A stretch of DNA of 64,000 nucleotides from Pseudomonas kuykendallii (GCF_900106975.1 NZ_FNNU01000002.1:186001-250000), one strand, 5' to 3'; shown: positions 49,764 to 58,769, numbered from the stretch's first letter. Numbers and translations are program-made. Notes: generated by a model not told the origin, from the letters alone.

Positions 49764-50872
49764 TGCTCACCCCCGCAGCCTTGCAGCACCAGGCTGGCGT
49801 TGTTGCCGCCAAAACCGAAGAAGTTGGCCAGCACCAGGGCGTCATCGGCCAGCTGAAGGGGCTGGCCGCTCAGCGGCAGGCTGGCCTCGGTGGCGTAGTC
49901 CAGCCCCGGCAGAGGCCCCTGTTGCAGGGCGTGCATCAGCAGCAGGGTTTCGCTCAGGCCGCAGGCGCCGAGGGTGTGGCCGAGCCAGGGTTTGAGCACG
50001 CACAGCGCCGGCATGCGCTCGGGATAGAGGCTGAGCATGCCGTTGGTTTCGGCATGGTCGTTGGCGTGGGTGGCGGTGCCGTGCAGCTTGATCAGGGCGA
50101 TATCGCCGGCATCGCGCCCGGCGCTGGCCAGGGCCTTTCGCATCACCCAGTCGATGTGGCTGCCGTCTTCGCGGGTGGTGGTCAGGCTGGTGGTGTCGCA
50201 GGCGCTGAAGCCGCCGAGCAGGCGGGCCAGGGGCGCGCTGCCGGGTTCCAGCCCGAGCAGGGCGGCGCAGTAGGTTTCGCCCAGCACCAGGCCGTCGCGT
50301 TCGGGGTGAAATGGACGGTAGCGGCCGCTGGGGCTCAGTAGGTTGAGGGCGCCAAAGCCCTGCATCGCCACGGCACTCGGCGTTTCGAAGGCCAGCACCA
50401 GGACCCGGGCAAGAGGCCCGGCGGCCAGCTGCCGGGCGCCGTACAGCAGGCCATTGGCGGCGCTGGTGCAGGCGGTGTTCAGGGTGTAGGCCTCGGCGAA
50501 CCCCCAGCGCTCGCGCAACTGCCCGGCAAGCCGATCCAGCGAGGTGGAATCGTTTGGCACGAACCCGCCGCGCTCCGCCGCCAGGGTTTCCAGCTCGACG
50601 ATATCCAGCGCGGTGCTGGCGACAATCAGCAGGCAGTCGTCCAGCCTGCCGCGATCGGCGCCGAGGGTTTCGCCCAGCAGACGATTCAGGCGCGCGTCGA
50701 GGCTTTCCTCGTTCGCCGGCACATTCAGGTAGGTGCGCGGCTCCTGCACGTCATGCAGCACGAACTCACGGCCAGGCGCCCGCTGCCCTTCACGCAGGGC
50801 CCGGCTGGCGGTGGCCAGGTCGTCTCCCAGCGCGCAGTGCAGGGCACCGCGCTGCAGGTAGACCGGCGTCAC
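49760..50872 (-). CDS. Beta-ketoacyl-ACP synthase II type ketosynthase
   Basis: A 370-aa elongating condensing enzyme with the full catalytic set: Cys135 in LNTACTSAANG, His264 in KLHGTATHANDHAE and His299 in PWLGHTLGACG. It is a little shorter than FabF (~410 aa). It overlaps the ACP gene by 4 bases and the ketosynthase-like gene by 4 bases. It would extend a chain on the small ACP encoded next to it with the partner protein as second subunit. Confidence 0.92.
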   Translation of the reverse strand: MTPVYLQRGALHCALGDDLATASRALREGQRAPGREFVLHDVQEPRTYLNVPANEESLDARLNRLLGETLGADRGRLDDCLLIVASTALDIVELETLAAERGGFVPNDSTSLDRLAGQLRERWGFAEAYTLNTACTSAANGLLYGARQLAAGPLARVLVLAFETPSAVAMQGFGALNLLSPSGRYRPFHPERDGLVLGETYCAALLGLEPGSAPLARLLGGFSACDTTSLTTTREDGSHIDWVMRKALASAGRDAGDIALIKLHGTATHANDHAETNGMLSLYPERMPALCVLKPWLGHTLGACGLSETLLLMHALQQGPLPGLDYATEASLPLSGQPLQLADDALVLANFFGFGGNNASLVLQGCGGEQ

Positions 50873-51135
50873 TGCTGCTGCCTGATGAAGGCGGCGATGC
50901 TGGCGATGCTGTTGAGGATGCGCCTACCGTCCTTGGCGCCTTCGATGCGCACGTTGTAGTGCTGCTGGAGCGCCAGGGAGACCTGCAGGGCGTCGAGGCT
51001 GTCCATCTGCACCCGGCTTTTCTGGCCGAACAGCGGCTCGTCGTCGGTGATGCTCTGCCAGTCGATGTCGTCTTCCTTGTCGCATTCGACGATCAGCAGA
51101 CGTTTGAGCTGTTCTTCTAGTTGTGTGTTGTCCAT
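50869..51135 (-). CDS. Acyl carrier protein
   Basis: An 88-aa carrier protein. The phosphopantetheine serine is Ser46 in QMDSLDALQVSL. The preceding helix (LEEQLKRLLIVECD), acidic loop and C-terminal helix fit the ACP fold, but the sequence is unlike FabC-type AcpP, so it is a dedicated carrier. It overlaps the ketosynthase gene by 4 bases, and its start lies inside the end of the permease gene. Confidence 0.9.
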   Translation of the reverse strand: MDNTQLEEQLKRLLIVECDKEDDIDWQSITDDEPLFGQKSRVQMDSLDALQVSLALQQHYNVRIEGAKDGRRILNSIASIAAFIRQQQ

Positions 51136-52304
51136 TGCGTTTGCTGCACTCGTTTACGGAACAGGAACAACCCGCCAGCGCCCAGCACCAGGGCGAAGAG
51201 CAGCAGGCGCGCGCAGTAGGGGGTAACGTCGGCCAGCGAGCCGTGGCCCACCAGCAGGGTCAGGAAGGCGTCCAGCGCCCAGCTCATCGGCGAAAGCTCG
51301 GCCAGGCGGGCCATCGCGGCGGGCATCACGCTCTTCGGGACCATGATCCCGCCGAGCGCGGCGAGGATTATATTCAGCCCGCCGCCAAGCAACAGCGCCT
51401 GTTCCGCGCTGCGCGCCAGGGCCGCCAGCAACAGCCCGAGGCTTCCGGTGGCAAGCCCGATGCTCAGCGCCAGCAGGGCGTAGGCCAGCGGGCTGCCGGG
51501 CAGGCTCAGCGCGGGCAGGCCGAGCAGCGGCAGCCCGTAGTGGCCGAGGGCGAGAAGCAGGGCGAACTGCAGCAGGTTGATCGCCAGGTAGGGCAGCAGT
51601 TTGCTCAGGGCCAGCGTGGCGAGGCTCAGGCCGAGGCCGCGAAATCGCAGCAGGGTGCCGCTCTGCTGTTCGCGCTGGAATCCGCCCGCCATCGGCAGCA
51701 CCACGAAGAACATGCCGAAGATCAGCCAGGCCGGCACGCTCAGCTGGGTGGCGTTGGCGCGGCCGCTGAGTTCGCCACTGAGCAACTGGTCCTGTTCCTC
51801 GATCGCGCTTTGCGTGCGCTCTTGAACCCGCTGCAGGCGCTGCGCCGGCGTCAGGTCGCCGTCCAGCGCGCCGCTGTCCTGCAGGTAGGCGAGCAGGCGG
51901 GTCTGCGCCAGGGCGATGGTCACCGCGCCGCGCACGCGCTGGCGCGACAGGCTGTCGACCCGCGCCGGGAAGCTCAGCGTCGGCCCCTTGTGCGGCGTAT
52001 CCAGCAATGTGCTGTCGAAGTCCGCCGGGAGGATCACCCGGCTCAGCGCCTCAGGGCTGTCGGCGAGCAGGCGGCTGTCGGGCAGCTGCGCCTGCAGGGC
52101 GTCGGCGAAGAACCGGCTCGAGTCGCTGGCCTGCGGCGCCTCCAGCACCAGGCTGAGCGGCGGCGGGCGGTCCTGCAGGTAGCTGGACATGGCGAACGCC
52201 ATCAGCAGCAGGAACAGTGCCGGCATGATGAACAGCACGGCCAGCGCATGCGGGTCGCGGGCCAGCAGCAGCCCTTCCTTGCGCACCAGGGCGCGCAGTC
52301 TCAC
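51117..52304 (-). CDS. ABC-2 type transporter permease
   Basis: A 395-aa exporter subunit. TM1 (~22-45, LAVLFIMPALFLLLMAFAMS) is followed by a large periplasmic region (~45-175), then five helices near ~190-385 including the GGIMVPKSVMPAAM re-entrant-like segment and a last helix ARLLLFALVLGAGGLFLF. This is the DrrB/YhhJ-like layout of lipid, drug or polysaccharide exporters. It overlaps the ATPase by 4 bases and the ACP gene by 19. It likely exports the pathway product. Confidence 0.9.
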   Translation of the reverse strand: MRLRALVRKEGLLLARDPHALAVLFIMPALFLLLMAFAMSSYLQDRPPPLSLVLEAPQASDSSRFFADALQAQLPDSRLLADSPEALSRVILPADFDSTLLDTPHKGPTLSFPARVDSLSRQRVRGAVTIALAQTRLLAYLQDSGALDGDLTPAQRLQRVQERTQSAIEEQDQLLSGELSGRANATQLSVPAWLIFGMFFVVLPMAGGFQREQQSGTLLRFRGLGLSLATLALSKLLPYLAINLLQFALLLALGHYGLPLLGLPALSLPGSPLAYALLALSIGLATGSLGLLLAALARSAEQALLLGGGLNIILAALGGIMVPKSVMPAAMARLAELSPMSWALDAFLTLLVGHGSLADVTPYCARLLLFALVLGAGGLFLFRKRVQQTQWTTHN

Positions 52305-53185
52305 AGCCTTCCTCCGTTGAGGCGCAGGTACAGCTGCTCGAGCGACGGGCGGCCGAAGCGCAGCAGGCTGGGCAACTCGTCCTGCCTGGCGATGAAGTCG
52401 CTGATGGCGCGGAGCTGATGGCCGTCCAGCGCGGCGATGCGGATTCCGTTGGGGATCGTCTCCGCCGTCAGCTGCAACCCGGCCAGCAGCTCATCCAGGC
52501 CGGGCGGAGCCTGTCGGGGCCACTCCAGCAACAGGCCGTGTTCATCGCCGAGCAACTCCCGCTTGTCCACATCGAGGCGCACGCGGCCTTCGTGCAGCAG
52601 GAAGATGCGTTGCGCCACGCGCTCGACTTCCTCGAGGTAGTGACTGGTGTAGATCACCGCCTTGCCGCTGGCGGTGAGCGCCTCCACGGCGCCCAGGAGC
52701 AACTGGCGGCTGCGCGCGTCGACACCCACGGTGGCTTCGTCGAAGAGGTACAGCGCGGCCGGCTGCAGCAGTCCGATGGCGAAGTTAAGACGGCGCTGCT
52801 CGCCGCCGGAGAGTCGCTCGGCGCGGCGCGACAGCTTGTCTTCCAGCGCCGTGCTGGCGATGCAGCGTTCCATCAGGTCGCGGCGTTCGGCGCCGCGCAG
52901 GCGGTAGAGGTCGGCGAACAGCTCGAGGTTCTCGCGCACCTTCAGGCCGGCGTAGAACGCCAGTTGCTGCGGCACCAGGGCCAGGCGACGCGGGCCGCGC
53001 CAGCGAATCTCGCCCTGTTGCGGCTGCAGCACGCCGCTGATCAGCGAGAGCAGGGTGGTCTTGCCGGCGCCATTGCTGCCGAGCAGCCCCAGGCACTGGC
53101 CCGCTTCGAGCTGCAGGTGGATGTTCTCCAGCGCCGCCGACTCGGCGCCCGGATAGCAAAAGCCGAGCCCTTCCAGTTCAAGCAT
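52301..53185 (-). CDS. ABC transporter ATP-binding protein (exporter)
   Basis: A 294-aa ATPase with Walker A GSNGAGKT (36-43), signature LSGGEQ (125-130) and Walker B LYLFDEATVG (146-155), of the ABC-2/CcmA type. The D-loop has GVDARSR. The extra C-terminal domain (~215-294) is typical of drug or lipid exporters. ATG 53185 lies 8 bases inside the dehydratase gene. It is the partner of the permease downstream. Confidence 0.93.
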   Translation of the reverse strand: MLELEGLGFCYPGAESAALENIHLQLEAGQCLGLLGSNGAGKTTLLSLISGVLQPQQGEIRWRGPRRLALVPQQLAFYAGLKVRENLELFADLYRLRGAERRDLMERCIASTALEDKLSRRAERLSGGEQRRLNFAIGLLQPAALYLFDEATVGVDARSRQLLLGAVEALTASGKAVIYTSHYLEEVERVAQRIFLLHEGRVRLDVDKRELLGDEHGLLLEWPRQAPPGLDELLAGLQLTAETIPNGIRIAALDGHQLRAISDFIARQDELPSLLRFGRPSLEQLYLRLNGGRL

Positions 53186-53585
53186 GGACCAGCACCAGCA
53201 GCAGTTTGCCGTCCAGCAGCAGGCGCCCCTCGGCATGCACGGCGAAGGCGTACAGCGCACCGGCCGGGCTCAGGGCCTCCTGCGTCGCGCTGACCTGCAG
53301 GGCGCCGTCGCGGCGTTGCGGTTCGTGGTGCAGGAGGAGGTGCGAGAGCTTGCCGACCAGCGCCATCTCGATGGAATCGTCGGCGCCATATAGGGCACCA
53401 TGCGCCGCACACAGCTGCGCGGCGGCTTCGAACAGCAGGCAGGGCGAGGCCTCTTCGCCGAACGCGGCGAGGTGATGCCAGGCGGTGAGGCCGATGATGC
53501 GCGCGGGGTCGTGCTCGATCAGGCGATCCAGCCAGAGGGCTTCACCCTGATGCGGCAGCAGCGTGTGCAGTTGATCGCGGTCCAT
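53178..53585 (-). CDS. Hotdog-fold 3-hydroxyacyl-ACP dehydratase (FabZ/ApeP-like)
   Basis: A 135-aa hotdog protein. LLPHQGEALWLDRL gives the active-site His13-like residue of FabZ-type enzymes, and LLFEAAAQLCAAHGA the central helix with its Glu. Motifs KLSHLLLHHEP and GRLLLDGKLLLVL end the fold. This matches the ApeP group in aryl polyene clusters. It is the first gene of the minus-strand operon and would remove water from hydroxyacyl intermediates. No ketoreductase is encoded nearby. Confidence 0.82.
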   Translation of the reverse strand: MDRDQLHTLLPHQGEALWLDRLIEHDPARIIGLTAWHHLAAFGEEASPCLLFEAAAQLCAAHGALYGADDSIEMALVGKLSHLLLHHEPQRRDGALQVSATQEALSPAGALYAFAVHAEGRLLLDGKLLLVLVHA

Positions 53586-53682
53586 TGCTTGCGGTCGCAG
53601 CGAAGGGGCTGGCAGTGTAACAGAGGGGTCGGCGGCCGCGTGGTGTCGGGCCCGGACGATCAGGGCGGGAGAAGGAATAGGG

Positions 53683-54240
53683 ATGATGTGGCAGCAATGG
53701 TTGGGGTTCCTGCTGGGAAGCCTGGTTCTGACAGGCGTCTCGTGGCAGGCCCTGCGCCGGCCGAACTCGCATGGGTTCTACCGTTTCTTTGCCTGGGAGG
53801 CGATGCTCGCGCTGTTCGTGGTGAACGCGCCGGTGTGGTTCGAGAACCGCTTCGCGCTGCATCAGAAGGTGTCCTGGGTCCTGCTGTTCGGCTCGCTGGC
53901 GGTGCTGTTCCTCGGCCTCTACCAACTGCTGCGTTACGGTCGGCCGAACCGCGGCCGGCGCGGCGACGCCGAACTGTTCGACTTCGAGCGAACCTCGCAA
54001 CTGGTGACCGGCGGGATCTACCGCTTCATCCGCCATCCGCTGTACTGCTCCCTGCTGCTGCTGACCTGGGGCATCTGCTGCAAGCAGATCGGTCCGCTGA
54101 CGCTGCTCCTGGCCGGCGTCGCCAGCGTGCTGCTGCACCGGGCGGCACGCTGCGACGAGAGCGAATGCCTGGCCTATTTCGGCGAGGCCTACCGCCTCTA
54201 CATGCAGCGCAGCCGGATGTTCATTCCCTACCTTTTCTGA
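53683..54240 (+). CDS. Isoprenylcysteine carboxyl methyltransferase-like membrane protein
   Basis: A 185-aa inner-membrane protein with four or five helices. The C-terminal block GGIYRFIRHPLYCSLLLLTWG and the later EAYRLYMQRSRMFIP contain the RHP-x-Y and acidic (DESECLAYFGE) pattern of the ICMT/NnrU-type methyltransferases. The start at 53683 has GAAGGA upstream. It is divergent from the dehydratase gene (98 bases apart), so it may methylate the product of that operon; this is inference. Confidence 0.82.
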   Translation: MMWQQWLGFLLGSLVLTGVSWQALRRPNSHGFYRFFAWEAMLALFVVNAPVWFENRFALHQKVSWVLLFGSLAVLFLGLYQLLRYGRPNRGRRGDAELFDFERTSQLVTGGIYRFIRHPLYCSLLLLTWGICCKQIGPLTLLLAGVASVLLHRAARCDESECLAYFGEAYRLYMQRSRMFIPYLF

Positions 54241-54379
54241 TGGCTGGATGGCGCGGATCGGGGTCGGCAGATAAATGAACCGACGGTCATCCCGAGTTCG
54301 GCCATTCATGGTTATGATGCCCGCCAAGACAGCACGGCAGTACCCGCCGGGGTCCTTCGTCAACTACGGGAGCGCAGCA

Positions 54380-55345
54380 ATGGAAACGTTGTATCCGGAG
54401 ATCAAACCTTTCGCGCGCCATGAGCTGGCGGTGGATGACACGCACCAGCTCTATGTCGACGAAAGCGGCTCGCCGGATGGGCTGCCGGTGCTCTTCGTGC
54501 ATGGTGGCCCGGGCGCCGGTTGCGATTCGCTGTCGCGGCGCTTCTTCGACCCGCGGCTGTACCGCATCGTCACCTTCGACCAGCGCGGCTGCGGGCGTTC
54601 TACGCCGCATGCGAGCCTGGAGAACAACACCACCTGGGATCTGGTGGCCGACATGGAGCGCATCCGCGAGCACCTGGGCATCGACAAGTGGGTGCTGTTC
54701 GGCGGTTCCTGGGGCTCGACGCTGTCGCTGGCCTACGCGCAGACCCACGCCGAGCGCGTGCACGCGCTGATCCTGCGCGGCATCTTCCTCTGCCGGCCGC
54801 AGGAGATTTCCTGGTTCTACCAGGAAGGCGCCAGCCGGCTGTTCCCCGATTACTGGCAGGATTACCTGGCGCCGATCCCGCAGGAAGAGCGCGGCGACCT
54901 GGTCCAGGCGTTCTACAAACGCCTCACCGGCAGCGACCAGATCGCCCAGATGGGTGCGGCCAAGGCCTGGGCCTGCTGGGAAGGGCGCACCCTGACGCTG
55001 CGACCCAACCCGCAGACGGTCGAGCGTTTCCACGAACGCGCGCTGTCCATCGCCCGGATCGAGTGCCACTACTTCGTCAACGACGCCTACCTGGAACCCA
55101 ACCAACTGCTGCGCGACATGCTGAAGATCGCCCACCTGCCAGGCGTCATCGTGCATGGCCGCTACGACGTGGTGACGCCGCTGGACAACGCCTGGGAACT
55201 GCACCAGGCCTGGCCGAACAGCGAACTGCAGATCGTCCGCGAAGCCGGCCACGCCGCCTCCGAGCCGGGCATCATCGATGCGCTGGTGCGTGCCACCAAC
55301 GCGATGGCCCGGCGCCTGCTCGATCTGCCTCTGGACGAGGCGTGA
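54380..55345 (+). CDS. pip: Proline iminopeptidase
   Basis: A 321-aa alpha/beta-hydrolase releasing N-terminal proline. [10 protein letters not shown] forms the oxyanion hole, Ser110 in [10 protein letters not shown] is the nucleophile, the Asp is in HGRYDVVTP and the His in EAGHAASE. The family-specific [13 protein letters not shown] is present. GGGAG precedes the ATG by 8 bases. The stop overlaps the dtd GTG (GTGA), so the genes are coupled, as in other pseudomonads. Confidence 0.96.
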   Translation: METLYPEIKPFARHELAVDDTHQLYVDESGSPDGLPVLFVHGGPGAGCDSLSRRFFDPRLYRIVTFDQRGCGRSTPHASLENNTTWDLVADMERIREHLGIDKWVLFGGSWGSTLSLAYAQTHAERVHALILRGIFLCRPQEISWFYQEGASRLFPDYWQDYLAPIPQEERGDLVQAFYKRLTGSDQIAQMGAAKAWACWEGRTLTLRPNPQTVERFHERALSIARIECHYFVNDAYLEPNQLLRDMLKIAHLPGVIVHGRYDVVTPLDNAWELHQAWPNSELQIVREAGHAASEPGIIDALVRATNAMARRLLDLPLDEA

Positions 55346-55778
55346 AGGCACTGTTGCAGCGCGTGCTTGGTGCACGCGTCGAGGTGCAGGGCGAAACCGT
55401 CGGCGCGATCGACCAGGGCCTGCTGGCGCTGATCGGCGTCGAAAAGCACGACGATGCGGCCAGCGCCGAGCGCCTGCTGCACAAGCTGCTCAACTACCGC
55501 GTGTTCTCCGACCCCGCCGGCAAGATGAACCTGTCGCTAAGCGACGTCGGCGGCGGCCTGCTGCTGGTGTCCCAGTTCACCCTGGTCGCCGACACCGCAG
55601 CGGCCTGCGGCCGAGCTTCTCCAGCGCGGCGCCGCCGGAGCAGGGGCGTGCGCTGTTCGAGCATCTGCTGGCGCAGGCCGGCGTCCGTCATCCGCGTGTC
55701 GCCAGCGGCCGCTTCGGCGCCGACATGCAGGTGCATCTGGTCAACGACGGGCCGGTGACTTTCCTGCTCGAAAGCTGA
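55342..55778 (+). pseudogene. dtd: D-aminoacyl-tRNA deacylase (dtd), broken by an apparent 1-bp deletion
   Basis: The gene starts at a GTG overlapping the pip stop. The first frame reads [14 protein letters not shown] through [15 protein letters not shown], then changes to unrelated Arg-rich text. The correct end [15 protein letters not shown] through [10 protein letters not shown] continues in the next frame from about 55600 to 55778. The total of 437 bases is one short of 146 codons. A lost C in an ACCCGC string near 55594-55596 would restore it. The enzyme normally removes D-amino acids from tRNA. Either a real frameshift or a sequencing error. Confidence 0.85.
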
Positions 55779-55916
55779 TCTGTCGCACGACGATTGGCTC
55801 CTTTCTTGCCTCATCCTGGCTCGCCTTGGGCGGCGCCTGCGGTTAGCATGCGCCGCCAGCGAGCGGCCGGTCCGCTCGGCGAGCTTCCATGGAAATTGCC
55901 CCCTTCTGGAGATGAA

Positions 55917-56708
55917 ATGAAACGATTTCTCGCGTCATTGCTGTTATCCGCCTGCGCCCTGAGCGGCCTGGCCCACGCCGGCATGGTCGACGATGTGGTC
56001 AAGCGCGGCACCCTGCGCGTCGGCATGGACCCGACCTACATGCCCTTCGAGATGACCAACAAGCGGGGCGAGATCATCGGCTTCGAAGTCGACCTGCTCA
56101 AGGCCATGGCGAAGGCCATGGGCGTCAAGCTGGAGCTGGTCTCCACCGGCTACGACGGCATCATCCCGGCGCTGCTGACCGACAAGTTCGACATGATCGG
56201 TTCGGGCATGACCCTGACCCAGGAACGCAACCTGCGGATCAACTTCTCCGAGCCCTTCATCGTGGTTGGCCAGACCCTGCTGATCCGCAAGGAACTGGCC
56301 AACGACGTGAAGTCGTACAAGGACCTCAACGATCCGAAGTACCGCATCACCTCGAAGATCGGCACCACCGGCGAAATGGTCGCCAAGAAGCTGATCGCCC
56401 AGGCCAAGTACAACGGCTTCGACAACGAGCAGGAAGCGGTGATGGACGTGGTCAACGGCAAGGCCGATGCCTTCATCTATGACGCCCCGTACAACGTCGT
56501 CGCGGTCACCAAGGCCGGCGCCGGCAAGCTGCTGTTCATCGAAGAGCCCTTCACCTACGAGCCGCTGGCGTTCGGTCTGAAGAAAGGCGACTACGACAGC
56601 CTCAACTGGATCAACAACTTCCTGGCCCAGGCCAAGAAGGACGGCACCTACGATCGCATCCATGCCAAGTGGTTCAAGAACACCGACTGGCTCAAGGATA
56701 TGGAATAA
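55917..56708 (+). CDS. Amino acid ABC transporter substrate-binding protein
   Basis: A 263-aa periplasmic binding protein of family 3. The signal peptide ends GLAHAGM; then VKRGTLRVGMDPTYMPFEM, GFEVDLLKAMAKAMG, STGYDGIIPALLTDKFD and SGMTLTQERN. The start at 55917 is preceded by TGGAGAT. It is followed by a hairpin, a permease and an ATPase, a full transporter. The ligand is probably a polar amino acid; it cannot be named from this sequence. Confidence 0.94.
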   Translation: MKRFLASLLLSACALSGLAHAGMVDDVVKRGTLRVGMDPTYMPFEMTNKRGEIIGFEVDLLKAMAKAMGVKLELVSTGYDGIIPALLTDKFDMIGSGMTLTQERNLRINFSEPFIVVGQTLLIRKELANDVKSYKDLNDPKYRITSKIGTTGEMVAKKLIAQAKYNGFDNEQEAVMDVVNGKADAFIYDAPYNVVAVTKAGAGKLLFIEEPFTYEPLAFGLKKGDYDSLNWINNFLAQAKKDGTYDRIHAKWFKNTDWLKDME

Positions 56709-56717
56709 GTGAGAGTC

Positions 56718-56751
56718 GCCGAGGGCCGCCCGCGCGGTCCTCGGCGCTTTT
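56718..56751 (+). terminator. Terminator/attenuator-like hairpin between binding protein and permease
   Basis: GCCGAGGGCCGC (56718-56729) pairs with GCGGTCCTCGGC (56734-56745) with one G-U, a 4-base loop and a TTTT run after. It starts 9 bases after the binding-protein stop and would let that protein be made in excess over the membrane parts. Confidence 0.7.
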
Positions 56752-56789
56752 ATGATGTGTCCGCTTCCACGTTGTACCCGAGATATCCC

Positions 56790-57752
56790 GTGACCAAGAA
56801 GAAACGTCCCCTCTGGCCCTGGCACCTGCTGACCGTTCTGATCCTGGTCGGGCTGGCCGCCGGTATCTGGTATTCCACCTCGCTGATTTCCTACGAGTGG
56901 CGCTGGAACCGTGTGCCGCAGTATTTCGCTTATCAGGCCGAGGACGCGCAGCGCGCTGCCGACTTCGGCCGTGTCGAGTCCGTCGTCGAAGACGGCGACC
57001 GAGCCCGTGTCACCCTGGCCACCGAGAGTGGCAAGCAGCAGGTCGTCGAAGTCGCCCGCAACAGCCTGCTGGTCGCCGAGGGCGATGACGTCAGCGAAGG
57101 CGACAGCCTGGGCGTGAACCGTCACTGGGCTGCCGGTCCGCTGCTCTGGGGGCTGTGGACCACGCTGTGGATTTCCGTCGCCGCCGGCGCCGCCGGGCTG
57201 GTCATCGGCCTGTTCACCGGCCTCTGCAGGCTGTCGCCGAACCCGACCCTGCGCGATCTTTCCAGCGTCTATGTCGAACTGGTGCGCGGCACGCCGCTGC
57301 TGGTGCAGATCTTCATCTTCTATTTCTTCATCGGCACTGTGCTCAACCTGTCCCGCGAGTTCGCCGGGGTGGCGGCGCTGGCGCTGTTCACCGGCGCCTA
57401 CGTCGCCGAGATCGTTCGCGCCGGGGTGCAGTCGATCGCCCGCGGGCAGAGCGAGGCGGCGCGCTCGCTGGGCCTCAATGGTGCCCAGGCGATGCGCCAC
57501 GTCATCCTGCCGCAGGCGTTCAAGCGCGTGCTGCCACCGCTGGCCGGGCAGTTCATCAGCCTGGTCAAGGACACCTCGCTGGTCTCGGTGATCGCCATCA
57601 CCGAACTGACCAAGAGTGGCCGCGAGGCGATCACCACTTCGTTCTCGACCTTCGAGATCTGGTTCTGCGTCGCCGCGCTGTATCTGGTGATCAACCTGCC
57701 GTTGTCACAAATCGCCAACAAGCTGGAGCGGAGGCTCGCGCAAAGTGATTGA
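56790..57752 (+). CDS. Amino acid ABC transporter permease with an inserted soluble domain
   Basis: A 320-aa permease. A first helix (~10-32, [20 protein letters not shown]) is followed by a ~75-residue soluble region ([20 protein letters not shown]), then the HisM-type membrane domain with [22 protein letters not shown] and the EAA loop [22 protein letters not shown]. The start is probably GTG 56790; GTG 56709 inside the hairpin region is less likely. It precedes the ATPase, whose GTG overlaps its end. The insert is not usual for the family. Confidence 0.9.
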   Translation: MTKKKRPLWPWHLLTVLILVGLAAGIWYSTSLISYEWRWNRVPQYFAYQAEDAQRAADFGRVESVVEDGDRARVTLATESGKQQVVEVARNSLLVAEGDDVSEGDSLGVNRHWAAGPLLWGLWTTLWISVAAGAAGLVIGLFTGLCRLSPNPTLRDLSSVYVELVRGTPLLVQIFIFYFFIGTVLNLSREFAGVAALALFTGAYVAEIVRAGVQSIARGQSEAARSLGLNGAQAMRHVILPQAFKRVLPPLAGQFISLVKDTSLVSVIAITELTKSGREAITTSFSTFEIWFCVAALYLVINLPLSQIANKLERRLAQSD

Positions 57753-58479
57753 AGTACGCGACCTGACCAAGGTGTTCGACACCCGCGGCCACGTGGTGCG
57801 CGCGGTCGACGATGTATCCACCGACGTGGCCAGGGGCGAGGTGCTGGTGGTGATCGGCCCGTCCGGCTCCGGCAAGTCGACCTTCCTGCGCTGCCTCAAC
57901 GGGCTGGAGGAGATCGATTCCGGTTCGGTGAGCATCGACGGGCTCGACCTGGCCAACCCGAAGACCGACATCAACGCCTATCGCCGGGAAGTCGGCATGG
58001 TCTTCCAGCATTTCAACCTGTTCCCGCATATGACCGTGCTGGAGAACCTCTGCCTGGCGCAGAAGGTGGTGCGCAAGCGCGGCAAGGCCGAGCGCGAGGA
58101 CAAGGCGCGGGCGTTGCTGGAGAAGGTGGGCATCGGGCAGAAGGTCAACGAGTATCCGTCGCGCCTCTCCGGCGGCCAGCAGCAGCGCGTAGCCATCGCC
58201 CGGGCGCTGTGCATGGACCCGAAGGTGATGCTGTTCGACGAGCCGACCTCGGCGCTCGACCCGGAAATGGTCGGCGAGGTGCTGGATGTGATGAAGACCC
58301 TGGCGCTGGAAGGCATGACCATGGTCTGCGTGACCCACGAGATGGGTTTCGCCCGCGAAGTGGCGGACCGGGTGCTGTTCTTCGATCACGGCAAGCTGCT
58401 CGAGGACACCGCTCCGGCGGAGTTTTTCGCCCATCCGAAAGACCCGCGCGCGCAGGCATTTTTGCGCCAAGTGCTGTAG
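57745..58479 (+). CDS. Amino acid ABC transporter ATP-binding protein
   Basis: A 244-aa ATPase with Walker [10 protein letters not shown] (38-46), Q-loop VFQHFNLF, signature LSGGQQQR (140-147) and Walker [11 protein letters not shown] (162-171). It starts at GTG 57745, overlapping the permease by 8 bases, with GGAG upstream. It completes the binding protein-permease-ATPase transporter. The 290-base gap that follows (58480-58769) shows no gene and should contain the opgG promoter. Confidence 0.95.
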   Translation: MIEVRDLTKVFDTRGHVVRAVDDVSTDVARGEVLVVIGPSGSGKSTFLRCLNGLEEIDSGSVSIDGLDLANPKTDINAYRREVGMVFQHFNLFPHMTVLENLCLAQKVVRKRGKAEREDKARALLEKVGIGQKVNEYPSRLSGGQQQRVAIARALCMDPKVMLFDEPTSALDPEMVGEVLDVMKTLALEGMTMVCVTHEMGFAREVADRVLFFDHGKLLEDTAPAEFFAHPKDPRAQAFLRQVL

Positions 58480-58769
58480 GGCCGGCGCGGCGGGTTGCGC
58501 CCAGATAACGGTTGGAACCGGGTCGCCGGCCGATTTTTCATACGCCAACGCAGCGGGAAACAATCGATGCCACGCACTGGAGCGCAACGTCCGGTGATTA
58601 GCGGCGTGCAGCCGCTTGCCGAGCCCGTTCGTCGTCCCTCATCATTCACACCCCGAGAGGCTGCCCAGGGCGGCTTCGGGGAATCATTGCGTACTCACGC
58701 GGTCGTTTATGGGTCATCGCCGTCTAGCTTGCGGCTTATAGAAGCAATCTGACGAGTAAGGGGATTACG

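Noticed and set aside
51123-52418. A 431-codon open frame on the plus strand, Gln/Ala-rich
   Set aside because: Antisense to the ABC permease with clear membrane helices; the composition is typical of a reverse-strand shadow.
55278-55778. A 166-codon frame as an independent gene
   Set aside because: Only its C-terminal half is protein-like, and that half is the end of Dtd; the first half lies out of frame in pip and dtd. It is explained by the frameshift.
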